Assembly: GCF_030815255.1 (NCBI RefSeq)
Contig: NZ_JAUSWN010000001.1
Coordinates: forward strand, 124,001 to 188,000
Length of the DNA stretch: 64,000 nt
From: Hathewaya limosa
GTDB lineage: Bacteria; Bacillota; Clostridia; Clostridiales; Clostridiaceae
Direction of reading: 5' to 3'
The notes beneath the pieces were generated by a model. That model did no database searches, was not told where the DNA came from, and saw only the letters and a list, made by a program, of their open reading frames with translations. Position numbers and translations under genes: made by a program. Positions 33,216 through 42,796 of the stretch are shown here, piece by piece (within the stretch, counting starts at the first letter, position 1; each line of letters opens with the position of its first letter).

Positions 33216-36200
33216 ATGAAACTTGTTAATAATAGGTTTAGAATAGTAAAAGCTATAGAAAAATTTGATTATTGTTCTTCTTATTTAGTATGCGATGAGG
33301 ATAAAAATGGAAAATTAAAAATTATGAATGTTATAGAAGAAAATCATTATACAAAGAAAAAAATAAGTGAATTAAAGCATAATTTTGAAAATTTTTCTAA
33401 TATTCATACTAAATATATTTGTAAAGTTTATGACTTTGGAATAATAAGTTCAATTAATAATGAAAAAAGTTTAAAAAATATATATTACTATACGGCAGAG
33501 TATATAGAAAATAAAAAAGATTTAATAGATGAAATAGATAAGGTTTCAGAAGAAGAATTTTTAGGCTTATATGTAGATATATTGAAAGGTATCAATTATC
33601 TTCATCTTAAAGGCTATGTTTATAAATATTTAGATTTAACTAGCTTAAAGATAAAAGAAATAAGAGATAAGAAAAAAGCTTATATTGAAGAACCTATTAA
33701 AAATGAATTTAAAGTTTTTAATCAAACTAATATAAGGGAAAGTATATTATATATAGATGATATTTATTCACTAGGGATTATAGGAATTAAATTAATATTT
33801 AAGGATAAAATTGATTTTAATAATATATATAATTATAACAAAAAATGTATTAATTTAAATGAAAGATCTTTGATTTTTTCAAAAGATTTTACTAAAAAAC
33901 TATTAAAAATATGTTCAAGTATGATACAGGGTAATACTGTAGGTGTAAAGAGTATTAATGGAATTATACAAACTATTAATAAAGAGTTTAATAAACAATA
34001 TAGTAAATTTGAGTTTAATGAATTAGAAAGATTAAATTTTAATCCAAGTTTTATAGGAAAAACTGGTGAATTAAATGAAGTTATAGATAATGTTAAAAAT
34101 AATAAAGGAATAATAGAAATTAAAGGTACTTTAGGAATAGGTAAAACAAGTTTCATAAAAAAAATAGAAGAAAAATTAAAATATGAAAAGTATGAAGTAT
34201 GTTCATTATATTATGAAGAAGATTTTACAAAGAAAGGTTATGAGGATTTTGCACAATTCTTAAAAAATATTATAAATATAAGTGATAGGGAAACTATAAA
34301 TAGATATAAAAAAGATTTAGGTGCTGTAGTACAAGAATTTTCAAAAGATAGAATAGATATGACTAATATCCTAAATGAAAAACAAAAAATTTTAAGTAGT
34401 CTATCTAATTTTATTTTTGAGGTTATTAATACAAAAAATGTTGTATTTTTAATTGATAATATCTGTTATTGTTCAAAATTATTTTTAGAATTTGTGCAAT
34501 ATAATGTTAGGGCATATAAAAAATCCTTAGATAAAAAAAATTTAAGTTTTATAATATCATATTCTAATAAGCAACTTAAAGAAAATTATCAGTTTAAAGA
34601 TTTCATATATAAAATTTCTAAAATAGAAAAAAGAAAAATAATAACATTAAATGGATTTAATAAACAGGAAATACATATGTATTTAAAAAATATCTTTAAT
34701 TCAAATAAAGTAAATATTGAAGAAGTAGATTGTTTTAAAGATCAAACTTGTGGGAATCCTAAAATTATTTTAGAAATTATAAAAGATTGTTATATAAAAA
34801 AGATTTTTTATGTGAATGAAAATGGACATTGGAATCTAGATAAGAAAAAATTTAAGAAATATGAAATTTCTGGTGAGGTTCAAAAAATATTATTGAATCA
34901 ATTAGAAGGTTTAAGTAAAAACGAATTAGAAGTATTAAAATACATAGCTGTTTTTAATCAGAATGAAATTAAAAATGAAGTCATAAAGTATGTTAAATAC
35001 ATTATAGGAGGTAATGTAGAAAGTGTATTAAAGGGATTTATTTCTAAAGGGATTTTACAAGTTACAGATAAAAATGGACTAAAAACAGGTTCTTTTGTAA
35101 ATAAAATTTTAAAATCTATAATATATAACCAGATGAGCCAAGAGGAAAAGAAAGAAAAACATAATAATATTGTAAAATATATTGAGATAAATTATAAAAC
35201 TAAATATAAAAATTTAGATCAACTTATATATCATCTGGAAAAAAGTCAACAATTTAATAAGGTTATAAAATATAGTTGTATACTTGCTAATAATTATAAA
35301 AATAAATATGATTTAGAAAATGAAAAATTTTACATAAAAAAGGCTTTAGATAATTTAGAAATTGTGAATGGTGCAAAATCGAGAATATATACCTTAAGTA
35401 AAAAAATGGGATATATATTATTTATACAAAATGATTTAAGTAAAGCGTTATTGTATTATAAAAGATGTCTTAATTTGGCAATAGAAATGGGAAGTAATAA
35501 TAAAAAAATAGACATTTTAAACTTGATGATTTTTATATTTATAGAAAAGGAAGATCTAAATAAAGTAAGCATTTTTATGAATGTAGTGAAAAATATGCTA
35601 AGTAAGACCGTTTATAAAAAAGGATACATAAAATATAAACAGATTCAGAGTACAGTAAACTTAAAAAAAGGTAAGCTTAATGAATCTAAGACAGTAGCAT
35701 ATGAAATTTTGCCATTATGTTCAGGAAAATATGAAAAATATTCAGGAAAGTTTTATTTTATACTAGGAAATATAGAATATGGTAATGGAAACTTACAAGA
35801 GGCATATAATAATTATCTAATATCACGTAAAATATTTGAAAAATATAAACAAAGTCAAAATCTAGCTAAAGTTTTAAATAATTTATCTATAATAGAGATT
35901 TATTTCAAACACAATTTAAAAGCATGTGAATCTTTATTAAAAAAATGTCTTAAAATACATCAAATTACTGGAGGGTATCAAGAACAATTATATCCATTAT
36001 ATAATTTAGTTAATCTTTATATAAAAATAAGTAAGATTAAAAAAGCTAAAGAGTATGCATTGTTAATTTTAAGTGAATCGGAAAAATATAAATCACAGAA
36101 AGAATGCATTATAGCGTATAATTTATTGTTTAATATAAACAGTGAAATTTATAATTTTAAAGAAGCTCATAAATATTATCAGTTATCTTACAAGTTTATA

Positions 36201-38516
36201 ATAAATAGCAATTATCCTGAAATTATAAAAAATGATTTTTATGTTAGGTCTATGAATTACTTTTTTAATTTAAAATGCACAGAACAAATACAGCGATTTA
36301 CTGAGTTTATTTTAAATTCTAGTAATCATCTTAGTGAGACCGATAAAGTAGAAATTTTTCTTATAAACCAAATACTACAATTTATAAAAATTTACTTTAG
36401 AAGTAAAGATAAAAAATTACAGGATGAAGCATTTATTAAATTATTAAAAAGAATAAAAAGTTGTAAGGACATCTTAGAAAAAAGAAAGTTTTTAGTTAAC
36501 TTAGGTATTATAGTGGTAAAGAGTAAACCTTTTATAAACAAGGTTTATGAGGAGTTAAAAACAACAGAACAAGGTGATTTTAAATATACTCACTTAAGTA
36601 AAAAATATTTTATAACTTCATTTTGTGAAGAAAAGCAGAGATTAAAATATTTGAAGTTAGCTTTACAAGAGGCTCAAAATGAGGTTAATCATTTAATGAT
36701 GAGTAAAATATATATAGAAATAGGTAATTATTATAAAAATAAAGATTTTTATAATTCTATAAATAATTATTTTTATGCATATAAGCAAATAAGATATATT
36801 TTAAAAAATATGGATTTAATATATAGGGATAAGTTTATAGAATATAATAATTTAATTGAATGTCTTGAAGGTATTAGTTTAATTGAAAGTAAATTTAATA
36901 CACAAAAAAACATTAAAATTGAACAGAAAAGTAGATTAAGCTGGCAAGATAATTATTTGGATTACAATTATTTGGAAGAAATATTTAATAATAGGGCTTT
37001 CAAAGAATATTATAAGATAGAACATGCAAAATTTATTGGAACAAAAATAGAAGATATAAATGAGGTTATAGGTGAAATAGCCGAAGATTCTAAAATAAAC
37101 TTAGATAATATTTTAAAATATTTAACATGGACCAGTTTGGGTACTTTTGGAGCTATAGTTAAATGTGAAAAAAATAAATTTGAAATTTTAATGAGCACAA
37201 ATAATAAATTAGATTTACCTAATTCACTTATAAATGTTATATGTAAAAATTGTGACAAACCAATGATAGTAGATGATACATATATACAAAATATACAGCC
37301 TAATAATTTATTTTTAGATTTACAGAAAAGTTTTTGTATGCCATTGTATAATAAGGCAATTGGAAATAAAGATAATGTTAAAACTTATCTTTATATAGAA
37401 ACAGATAGAATTATTGATGATATTAATAAAGATAATGCATATAAATGTATGAAAATGAAAAAAATATTAAACTATGTAGTTAAAAATTATATATTAGAAT
37501 TAAATTCTAACATAGATAAATTAACTAAAACATTAAATAGAAGCGCTATGGAATCAAGGTTAGGAAATGTTCTAAATGAAGCGGCATTAAGAAAAGAAGA
37601 AGTATCAATAATAATGATTGATATAGATAATTTTAAGAGTATAAATGACGAATTTGGACATTTAAGAGGAGATAAAGTTTTAAAAGAAGTATGTGATGTT
37701 ATTTTTTCACAAATAACTCTTAATCAATATGTAGGTAGATACGGAGGAGAAGAGTTTTTAATTATACTTCCAAAATGTAATTGTGATCAAGCATTTAAAT
37801 TATCAGAAAAGATAAGAAAAAAAATATATAATGATAAATGTATAAACAATAATATAAGGGTAAGTATTAGTGCAGGAATATCTACTTATCCATGTCAGGG
37901 AATAGAACTTTGGCATCTTATAAATAAGGCAGATATGGCGTTATATAAGGCTAAAAAGACTGGGAAAAATAAGAGCGTAATTTGGGATGAGAGTTTTAAA
38001 GATGAAGAAAAAAATAATAATAAACTTATATGGAGCATAAAAAATAATGAGGTTAAAGAGTATGAAAATATTAATTTCATGCTAAGATGTATAGAAATTT
38101 TAAATAAAAAACAAGATAAAAAAGAAAAATTAAACATTATATTAAATGATTTACTTAATATAATGAGGGGGCAGTATATAGCGATATATGATGTTGAGGA
38201 TGATCTTTCATATTCAGAAAAAATGTACGTTATAAAAGATAAAAAGAATGTAAGTAAGTTTGTTAGTAAAAAATTAATGAATGAGGTTGTTAACAATAAA
38301 AAGGGTATTGTTACGATTAATTGGGAGAAAAGTCAATATAAAAGTTATATAGGTAATAGAGTAGATGCATATTCTAGTATTATTTGTCCTTTAATTAAGA
38401 ATGAAGAAGTAATAAGTTTGTTGTACTTAAAGGTATCTATTAAAGTTCAAGAGTTTACAACTAAAGAATATAATTTTGTTAATATAATAGCTAATATACT
38501 TTGTAACTTATATTAG
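33216..38516 (+). CDS. giant signalling protein: pseudokinase + STAND-type ATPase + TPR + GAF + GGDEF + GAF
   Basis: A 1766-residue soluble protein. Order: kinase-like domain (1 to about 270); P-loop ATPase with Walker A GTLGIGKTS (304-312) and Walker B VVFLIDN (about 408-414); helical TPR-like repeats (about 650-1200); GAF-like region (about 1270-1420); diguanylate cyclase domain (about 1433-1590) with intact GGEEF at 1510-1514 and DIDNFKSINDEFGH; final GAF-like region (about 1620-1766). The kinase part lacks catalysis: the HRDxKxxN loop reads YKYLDLTS (136-143), and no DFG is seen, although DDIYSLG (181-187) is kept. The cyclase has no RxxD inhibitory site. Likely makes c-di-GMP under control of the sensory part. 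RBS GGGGAG. Monocistronic. Confidence 0.85.
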   Translation: MKLVNNRFRIVKAIEKFDYCSSYLVCDEDKNGKLKIMNVIEENHYTKKKISELKHNFENFSNIHTKYICKVYDFGIISSINNEKSLKNIYYYTAEYIENKKDLIDEIDKVSEEEFLGLYVDILKGINYLHLKGYVYKYLDLTSLKIKEIRDKKKAYIEEPIKNEFKVFNQTNIRESILYIDDIYSLGIIGIKLIFKDKIDFNNIYNYNKKCINLNERSLIFSKDFTKKLLKICSSMIQGNTVGVKSINGIIQTINKEFNKQYSKFEFNELERLNFNPSFIGKTGELNEVIDNVKNNKGIIEIKGTLGIGKTSFIKKIEEKLKYEKYEVCSLYYEEDFTKKGYEDFAQFLKNIINISDRETINRYKKDLGAVVQEFSKDRIDMTNILNEKQKILSSLSNFIFEVINTKNVVFLIDNICYCSKLFLEFVQYNVRAYKKSLDKKNLSFIISYSNKQLKENYQFKDFIYKISKIEKRKIITLNGFNKQEIHMYLKNIFNSNKVNIEEVDCFKDQTCGNPKIILEIIKDCYIKKIFYVNENGHWNLDKKKFKKYEISGEVQKILLNQLEGLSKNELEVLKYIAVFNQNEIKNEVIKYVKYIIGGNVESVLKGFISKGILQVTDKNGLKTGSFVNKILKSIIYNQMSQEEKKEKHNNIVKYIEINYKTKYKNLDQLIYHLEKSQQFNKVIKYSCILANNYKNKYDLENEKFYIKKALDNLEIVNGAKSRIYTLSKKMGYILFIQNDLSKALLYYKRCLNLAIEMGSNNKKIDILNLMIFIFIEKEDLNKVSIFMNVVKNMLSKTVYKKGYIKYKQIQSTVNLKKGKLNESKTVAYEILPLCSGKYEKYSGKFYFILGNIEYGNGNLQEAYNNYLISRKIFEKYKQSQNLAKVLNNLSIIEIYFKHNLKACESLLKKCLKIHQITGGYQEQLYPLYNLVNLYIKISKIKKAKEYALLILSESEKYKSQKECIIAYNLLFNINSEIYNFKEAHKYYQLSYKFIINSNYPEIIKNDFYVRSMNYFFNLKCTEQIQRFTEFILNSSNHLSETDKVEIFLINQILQFIKIYFRSKDKKLQDEAFIKLLKRIKSCKDILEKRKFLVNLGIIVVKSKPFINKVYEELKTTEQGDFKYTHLSKKYFITSFCEEKQRLKYLKLALQEAQNEVNHLMMSKIYIEIGNYYKNKDFYNSINNYFYAYKQIRYILKNMDLIYRDKFIEYNNLIECLEGISLIESKFNTQKNIKIEQKSRLSWQDNYLDYNYLEEIFNNRAFKEYYKIEHAKFIGTKIEDINEVIGEIAEDSKINLDNILKYLTWTSLGTFGAIVKCEKNKFEILMSTNNKLDLPNSLINVICKNCDKPMIVDDTYIQNIQPNNLFLDLQKSFCMPLYNKAIGNKDNVKTYLYIETDRIIDDINKDNAYKCMKMKKILNYVVKNYILELNSNIDKLTKTLNRSAMESRLGNVLNEAALRKEEVSIIMIDIDNFKSINDEFGHLRGDKVLKEVCDVIFSQITLNQYVGRYGGEEFLIILPKCNCDQAFKLSEKIRKKIYNDKCINNNIRVSISAGISTYPCQGIELWHLINKADMALYKAKKTGKNKSVIWDESFKDEEKNNNKLIWSIKNNEVKEYENINFMLRCIEILNKKQDKKEKLNIILNDLLNIMRGQYIAIYDVEDDLSYSEKMYVIKDKKNVSKFVSKKLMNEVVNNKKGIVTINWEKSQYKSYIGNRVDAYSSIICPLIKNEEVISLLYLKVSIKVQEFTTKEYNFVNIIANILCNLY

Positions 38517-38529
38517 AAATAATAAAACT

Positions 38530-38568
38530 TAGCTATCTCTAAAGTTTTAGAGATAGCTAAGTTTTTAT
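38530..38568. terminator. bidirectional terminator between the giant gene and the ABC-F gene
   Basis: AACTTAGCTATCTCTAAA and its complement form a long stem with a TT loop region; T and A runs on both sides. Confidence 0.88.
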
Positions 38569-40484
38569 TCTAATAAGGATTCCCATTCACTATAAAGGTT
38601 TTGAAGTATGTTTTCTTTTTCTGTTATAGAAGAATTAACTTCTATAGTTTTTTCAGGATTAGAATAAATTTCTTCTTTACAAAGATCTTCATGAAGAGAA
38701 GAAATTTCAGATTCTAAACTTGCTATGTCTTTCTCTATATTTTTTATTCTAAGTTTTTTCTGTTTATTTTCTTTTTCCTGTTCTCGTTTTTTCTTTTTCT
38801 CATTGTTAATTTGAGTTTTTGTTTTTCCGCCAGATTCTTCTTCAATATCTTGAAATCTATTTGGATTTTGTTTCTTTTCTATATAGTAAGAGTAATTTCC
38901 AAGATATTCTTTAATTCCATCTATTTGAAGTTCAATTATTTTATTTACAACTTTATTTAAAAAGTATCTATCGTGAGATATTACTAAAACTGTACCATCA
39001 TAAGTTAAAAGGGCATCTTCTAAAGCCTCTCTAGATATAATATCTAAGTGATTGGTAGGTTCGTCTAATAATAAGAAATTAGCTTTTTTTAGCATTAATT
39101 TTAATAAATTTATTCTACATTTTTCACCACCACTTAAAGAAGAAATAACTTTAAAAACATCGTCCCCCATAAATAAGAAAGAGGCCAGGGCGCTTCTAAT
39201 TTCAGTCATGGTTAATTCAGGAAAATCATCCCATACTTCTTCTAAAATAGTTTTATTAAGATTTAAATTAGATTGTTCCTGATCATAATATCCTATTTCT
39301 ACATTTCTTCCTAAACATTTTGTTCCACCATCAGCTTTTATAAAGTCCATAATTATTTTAAATAAAGTAGTCTTACCTCTACCATTTTCACCAATAAGTG
39401 CAAGTTTTTCTTCCCTATTAATTTTTAAATTTAAATTTGTAAATAAAGTTTTTTCTCCAAAACTTTTAGAAAGTTTATCTACAATCAAAACATCATTTCC
39501 ACTTGTAAGATCTGTTTTAAAAGTAAATGGTTTTAATTTCGTTTCTTTATCAGGAGCATCTATTCTTTCAATTTTATCTAAAGCTTTTTGTCTGCTTTCA
39601 GCGGCTCTAACACTTTTTTCTCTGTTAAAAGACTTATAACGTTTTATAATTTCTTCTTGTCTTTTAATTTCTTCCTGTTGTTGTTCAAAAGCTTTTTGTT
39701 GAATTTCAAAGTTCTTTTTTCTAAGTTCTATAAACTTAGTATAATTTCCATTGTAGTCTTGGATTTTTCCATTAATAAGTTCTAAAGTTCTATTTGTTAT
39801 AGCATCTAGGAAAAATCTATCATGGGATATTACGATAATGGTTCCTTTATAAGATTTTAAGTATTCTTCTAACCATTCTATAGCATCAAGATCTAAATGG
39901 TTTGTAGGTTCATCTAATAATAAAATTTCTGGATTGGTAAGTAATAGCTTGCACAGAGCAACACGTGTTTTTTGCCCACCACTTAAAATGTTAATTTTTT
40001 TATTAAAATCATTTTCTACAAAACCTAATCCATATAGAACTTTATATATTTCAGCTTTATATGTATATCCGCCCTTTATATCATAAGTTTCTTGTGCTGT
40101 AGTATAAGTTTTAATTAAGTTATTATAATGGTTTTCATCTACTTCATCGTAAGGAGAATTTAATTCTTCTTCTAACTTTTTTAACTTGTCTTCTAATTTA
40201 ATTAAAGAATCGAATACCCTTAACATTTCTTCAAAAATAGTATTTTCAGATTCTAGTGAAAGATGCTGAGACAAATAACCTAATTGTTTACTTTTATCTA
40301 TAAATATTTCACCATTATCTGGTTCAAGAGAATGTGTCAAAATTTTAAATAAAGTAGATTTACCAGCACCATTAGAACCAACTAAACCTAGTTTATCACC
40401 TTCATTTATACTAAATGTAACACTTTTTAAAATCACATCTATACCGTAACTTTTACTAATTTCTTTGCAACTAAGTACAATCAT
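38565..40484 (-). CDS. ABC-F family ATPase
   Basis: A soluble protein of 639 residues with two ABC ATPase domains and no membrane part: Walker A GSNGAGKST with signature LSGGQKTR in the first, GENGRGKTT with LSGGEKCR in the second, and LLLDEPTNHLD in both. A linker of about 80 residues between them and a charged coiled-coil C-terminal tail (about 540-635) resemble the YdiF/Uup type. ABC-F proteins act on ribosomes, easing stalled translation or protecting against antibiotics. Which role applies here is not clear. Start chosen at ATG 40484, six bases after AAGGTG; the upstream ATG lies within that RBS. Confidence 0.93.
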   Translation of the reverse strand: MIVLSCKEISKSYGIDVILKSVTFSINEGDKLGLVGSNGAGKSTLFKILTHSLEPDNGEIFIDKSKQLGYLSQHLSLESENTIFEEMLRVFDSLIKLEDKLKKLEEELNSPYDEVDENHYNNLIKTYTTAQETYDIKGGYTYKAEIYKVLYGLGFVENDFNKKINILSGGQKTRVALCKLLLTNPEILLLDEPTNHLDLDAIEWLEEYLKSYKGTIIVISHDRFFLDAITNRTLELINGKIQDYNGNYTKFIELRKKNFEIQQKAFEQQQEEIKRQEEIIKRYKSFNREKSVRAAESRQKALDKIERIDAPDKETKLKPFTFKTDLTSGNDVLIVDKLSKSFGEKTLFTNLNLKINREEKLALIGENGRGKTTLFKIIMDFIKADGGTKCLGRNVEIGYYDQEQSNLNLNKTILEEVWDDFPELTMTEIRSALASFLFMGDDVFKVISSLSGGEKCRINLLKLMLKKANFLLLDEPTNHLDIISREALEDALLTYDGTVLVISHDRYFLNKVVNKIIELQIDGIKEYLGNYSYYIEKKQNPNRFQDIEEESGGKTKTQINNEKKKKREQEKENKQKKLRIKNIEKDIASLESEISSLHEDLCKEEIYSNPEKTIEVNSSITEKENILQNLYSEWESLLE

Positions 40485-40677
40485 TTTATTCACCTTCATT
40501 CTATTAACATATATAATATTATATCTAACTCTTCAGTTTTAGTCACTAAGAATTAGTTAACATACATAATTATGCATAATTAGTATATATAATTATAAGA
40601 TGTTTATTATATAACTATATATATAGGAAATAAAGGTTACAATGTGTTAAAATTTACATTACAGTATATTATAACAC

Positions 40678-40707
40678 TTGACAATAACTCCAATTAGATA
40701 ATAATAT
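40678..40707 (+). promoter_or_regulatory. sigma-A-type promoter of rex
   Basis: TTGACA (40678-40683), 18-base spacer, TAATAT (40702-40707). Confidence 0.7.
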
Positions 40708-40720
40708 TATAGTAATTGTG

Positions 40721-40738
40721 TTGTTAATAAATTATTTT
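40721..40738 (+). promoter_or_regulatory. likely Rex operator (autoregulation)
   Basis: TTGTTAATAAATTATTTT matches the clostridial Rex site TTGTTAA-N4-TTAACAA perfectly in the left half and in 3 of 7 positions in the right half. It lies just after the predicted transcription start of rex itself, a common position for autoregulation. Confidence 0.5.
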
Positions 40739-40763
40739 ATAATGGTTTAAGGGAGGTGTTCGC

Positions 40764-41408
40764 GTGGAAAGGAAAAAAGCTAATATATCTATGGCTGTTA
40801 TTAAAAGATTACCTAAATATCATAGATATTTAAATGAATTGTTAAATAACGAAGTAGATAGAATTTCATCAAAAGAATTAAGCGAAAAAATTGGTTTCAC
40901 AGCGTCACAAATTAGACAAGATTTAAATTGTTTTGGGGATTTTGGTCAACAAGGATATGGGTATAATGTAAAAGACTTATATGAAGAAATAAGTAAAATT
41001 TTAGGCTTAAAACAAGTATATAATATGGTTTTAATTGGTTCAGGTAATATAGGTCAGGCAGTTGCGAATTATGATAATTTTCAAAAAATGGGATTTAGAA
41101 TAGGAGCTATCTTTGATAGAAATCCGAAACTTATAGGATTGAAGATAAGAGATATAGAAGTGCAAGATATAGATTCTTTAACTCATTACTTAAAAGAAAA
41201 TCCTACAGAAATAGGAATTATATGTGTAAACAGAGAAAGCGCACAAGGAATTTGTGAGTTACTTGTAAACTGTGGCATAAAAGGTATTTGGAATTTTGCA
41301 CCAGTAGACCTTAAGGTACCTGAAGATGTAGTTGTAGAAAATGTTCATTTAAGTGAAAGTTTACTTACATTGACATGTTTATTAAATGATTGTGAAGATT
41401 CCCAGTAA
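40764..41408 (+). CDS. rex: redox-sensing transcriptional repressor Rex
   Basis: It senses the NADH/NAD+ ratio and releases DNA when NADH is high, controlling fermentation and hydrogen/butyrate genes in clostridia. The 214-residue protein has an N-terminal winged helix (about 1-80, ISSKELSEKIGFTASQIRQDLNCFGDFGQQGYGY) and a C-terminal Rossmann domain (VLIGSGNIGQAVANY, about 92-106, then AIFDRNPKLIG). The start is GTG 40764, six bases after GGGAGGTG. A partial Rex site precedes it. Monocistronic. Confidence 0.96.
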   Translation: MERKKANISMAVIKRLPKYHRYLNELLNNEVDRISSKELSEKIGFTASQIRQDLNCFGDFGQQGYGYNVKDLYEEISKILGLKQVYNMVLIGSGNIGQAVANYDNFQKMGFRIGAIFDRNPKLIGLKIRDIEVQDIDSLTHYLKENPTEIGIICVNRESAQGICELLVNCGIKGIWNFAPVDLKVPEDVVVENVHLSESLLTLTCLLNDCEDSQ

Positions 41409-41415
41409 ATTAAAT

Positions 41416-41462
41416 AAAAATCTTTAGTAAAATTCATGGGAATTTTCTAAAGATTTATTTTG
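41416..41462 (+). terminator. terminator after rex
   Basis: AAATCTTTAG(T)AAAATTC pairs with GAATTTTCTAAAGATTT around an ATGG loop, one bulge; TATTTTG follows. Confidence 0.8.
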
Positions 41463-41565
41463 AATTTTTATACTCATTATTGACTAAATATTTATAAGAT
41501 TATAAAATGAGTATAAAAGGTGAAATATATAACAATTTTAAATTTTATAATGAGAGTGAATGAAG

Positions 41566-41760
41566 GTTGTTGGAGATACTCCTTTTGGAGTAACCGAAGA
41601 AGAAACGAATAATAAGTCGCTATAGATTATTCAGAAACTTTCAGGTTATTGAACAATAACTGGACACCGCCCTGGAGAGAACCATAATTGGTCATCGAAG
41701 AAGAAACTTAATTTTTTTATAAAAGATTTAAGGAAGCTTTCAGATAAAAGGACAGGGATA
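41566..41760 (+). ncRNA. tandem glycine riboswitch upstream of nfnAB
   Basis: Two aptamers in series. Aptamer 1 (about 41566-41665) has TGGAGATACTCC, AACCGAAGAAGAAAC and AAACTTTCAGG followed by ACTGGACA. Aptamer 2 (about 41670-41757) has CCCTGGAGAGAACC, CATCGAAGAAGAAAC and GCTTTCAGATAAAAGGACAGGG, with CCCTG/CAGGG closing P1. These are the conserved core blocks of the glycine class, joined by the usual short linker. A possible promoter TTGACT (41480) with TATAAA (41501) lies upstream but its spacing is short. Glycine riboswitches are normally ON switches for glycine use; here the next gene is nfnA. Confidence 0.85.
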
Positions 41761-41822
41761 AGTAGCGTAAAATATCGTTATTTATTTCCTAATATTAATA
41801 TATTAATATTAGTTATTTTTCT
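41758..41822 (+). promoter_or_regulatory. expression platform of the glycine riboswitch
   Basis: A 24-base perfect AT palindrome (CTAATATTAATA and its mirror, 41789-41812) is followed by TTATTTTTC, a weak terminator. Just before it ATAAGTAGCG (41758-41767) can pair with CGTTATTTAT (41776-41785), overlapping the end of aptamer 2. How the two compete is inferred. Confidence 0.5.
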
Positions 41823-41926
41823 AATTAAGTATTTAGAAAATCTTTATAATTTTAATATTATGTTGATTTAAAATCTAATCAATGGTTATAATTTTTACTA
41901 AAAAACTTAGGTGTGGAGGAATGAAA

Positions 41927-42796
41927 ATGTTTAAAATTGTTGCAAGAAAACAATTAGCTCCTCAGATCTTTTTAATGGATGTTGAGGCTCCAAAAGTAGC
42001 AAAATCAGCTTTGCCAGGTCAATTTGTTATAGTTAAAATGGATGAAAAAGGTGAAAGAATACCTTTAACAATTTGTGATTATAATTCTGAAAAAGGTACA
42101 GTGACTATTGTAGTACAAGCAATAGGATGTTCAACTAAGAGAATGATGGATTATAAAGAAGGAGATTACTTTGAAGATTTTGTTGGTCCACTTGGACAAG
42201 CATCTGAATTTATAAGTGAAGATATAGAAGAATTAAAAAATAAAAAAATATTATTTGTAGCAGGTGGATTAGGAACAGCACCAGTGTATCCACAAGTTAA
42301 ATGGTTACATGAACATGGAGTAGAGGCAGATGTTATTATAGGCGCTAAAAATAAAGAGCTATTAATAATGGAAGAAGAAATGAAAGCAGTAGCAGGAAAC
42401 GTATATCCAGCAACAGATGATGGATCATATGGATTTAAAGGGCTAGTAACTAATTTAATAGAAGAATTGGTTAATAATCAAGGGAAAAAATATGATGTAG
42501 TTGTAGCAATAGGACCTATGATTATGATGAAATTTGTATGCCTAACTACAGAAAAGTTAGGAATAAAAACTATAGTAAGTTTAAATCCAATTATGGTTGA
42601 TGGAACTGGCATGTGTGGAGCTTGTAGAGTAACAGTCGATGGGGTAACAAAATTTGCATGTGTAGATGGTCCAGAATTTGATGGTCATAAAGTTAATTTT
42701 GATGAAGCAATGAGAAGATCAGCTATGTATAGAGCTGAAGAAAAAGAAGATAATGATGCTTTAAGATCAGGTTGTGGTTTAGGAGGTGCGAAATAA
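41927..42796 (+). CDS. nfnA: NfnA-type FAD/[2Fe-2S] subunit (sulfide dehydrogenase-like)
   Basis: The small subunit of NADH-dependent reduced ferredoxin:NADP+ oxidoreductase, a cytosolic flavin-based electron-bifurcating transhydrogenase. The 289 residues follow the ferredoxin reductase plan: FAD domain (RIPLTICDYN), NAD domain (FVAGGLGTAPVYPQ, about 102-115) and a C-terminal cluster-binding loop DGTGMCGACRVTV with a later cysteine (FACVDGPEFDGH). The ATG at 41927 lies seven bases after GGAGG; the frame extends upstream without an RBS. Its stop overlaps the nfnB start by one base (TAATG). Confidence 0.9.
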   Translation: MFKIVARKQLAPQIFLMDVEAPKVAKSALPGQFVIVKMDEKGERIPLTICDYNSEKGTVTIVVQAIGCSTKRMMDYKEGDYFEDFVGPLGQASEFISEDIEELKNKKILFVAGGLGTAPVYPQVKWLHEHGVEADVIIGAKNKELLIMEEEMKAVAGNVYPATDDGSYGFKGLVTNLIEELVNNQGKKYDVVVAIGPMIMMKFVCLTTEKLGIKTIVSLNPIMVDGTGMCGACRVTVDGVTKFACVDGPEFDGHKVNFDEAMRRSAMYRAEEKEDNDALRSGCGLGGAK

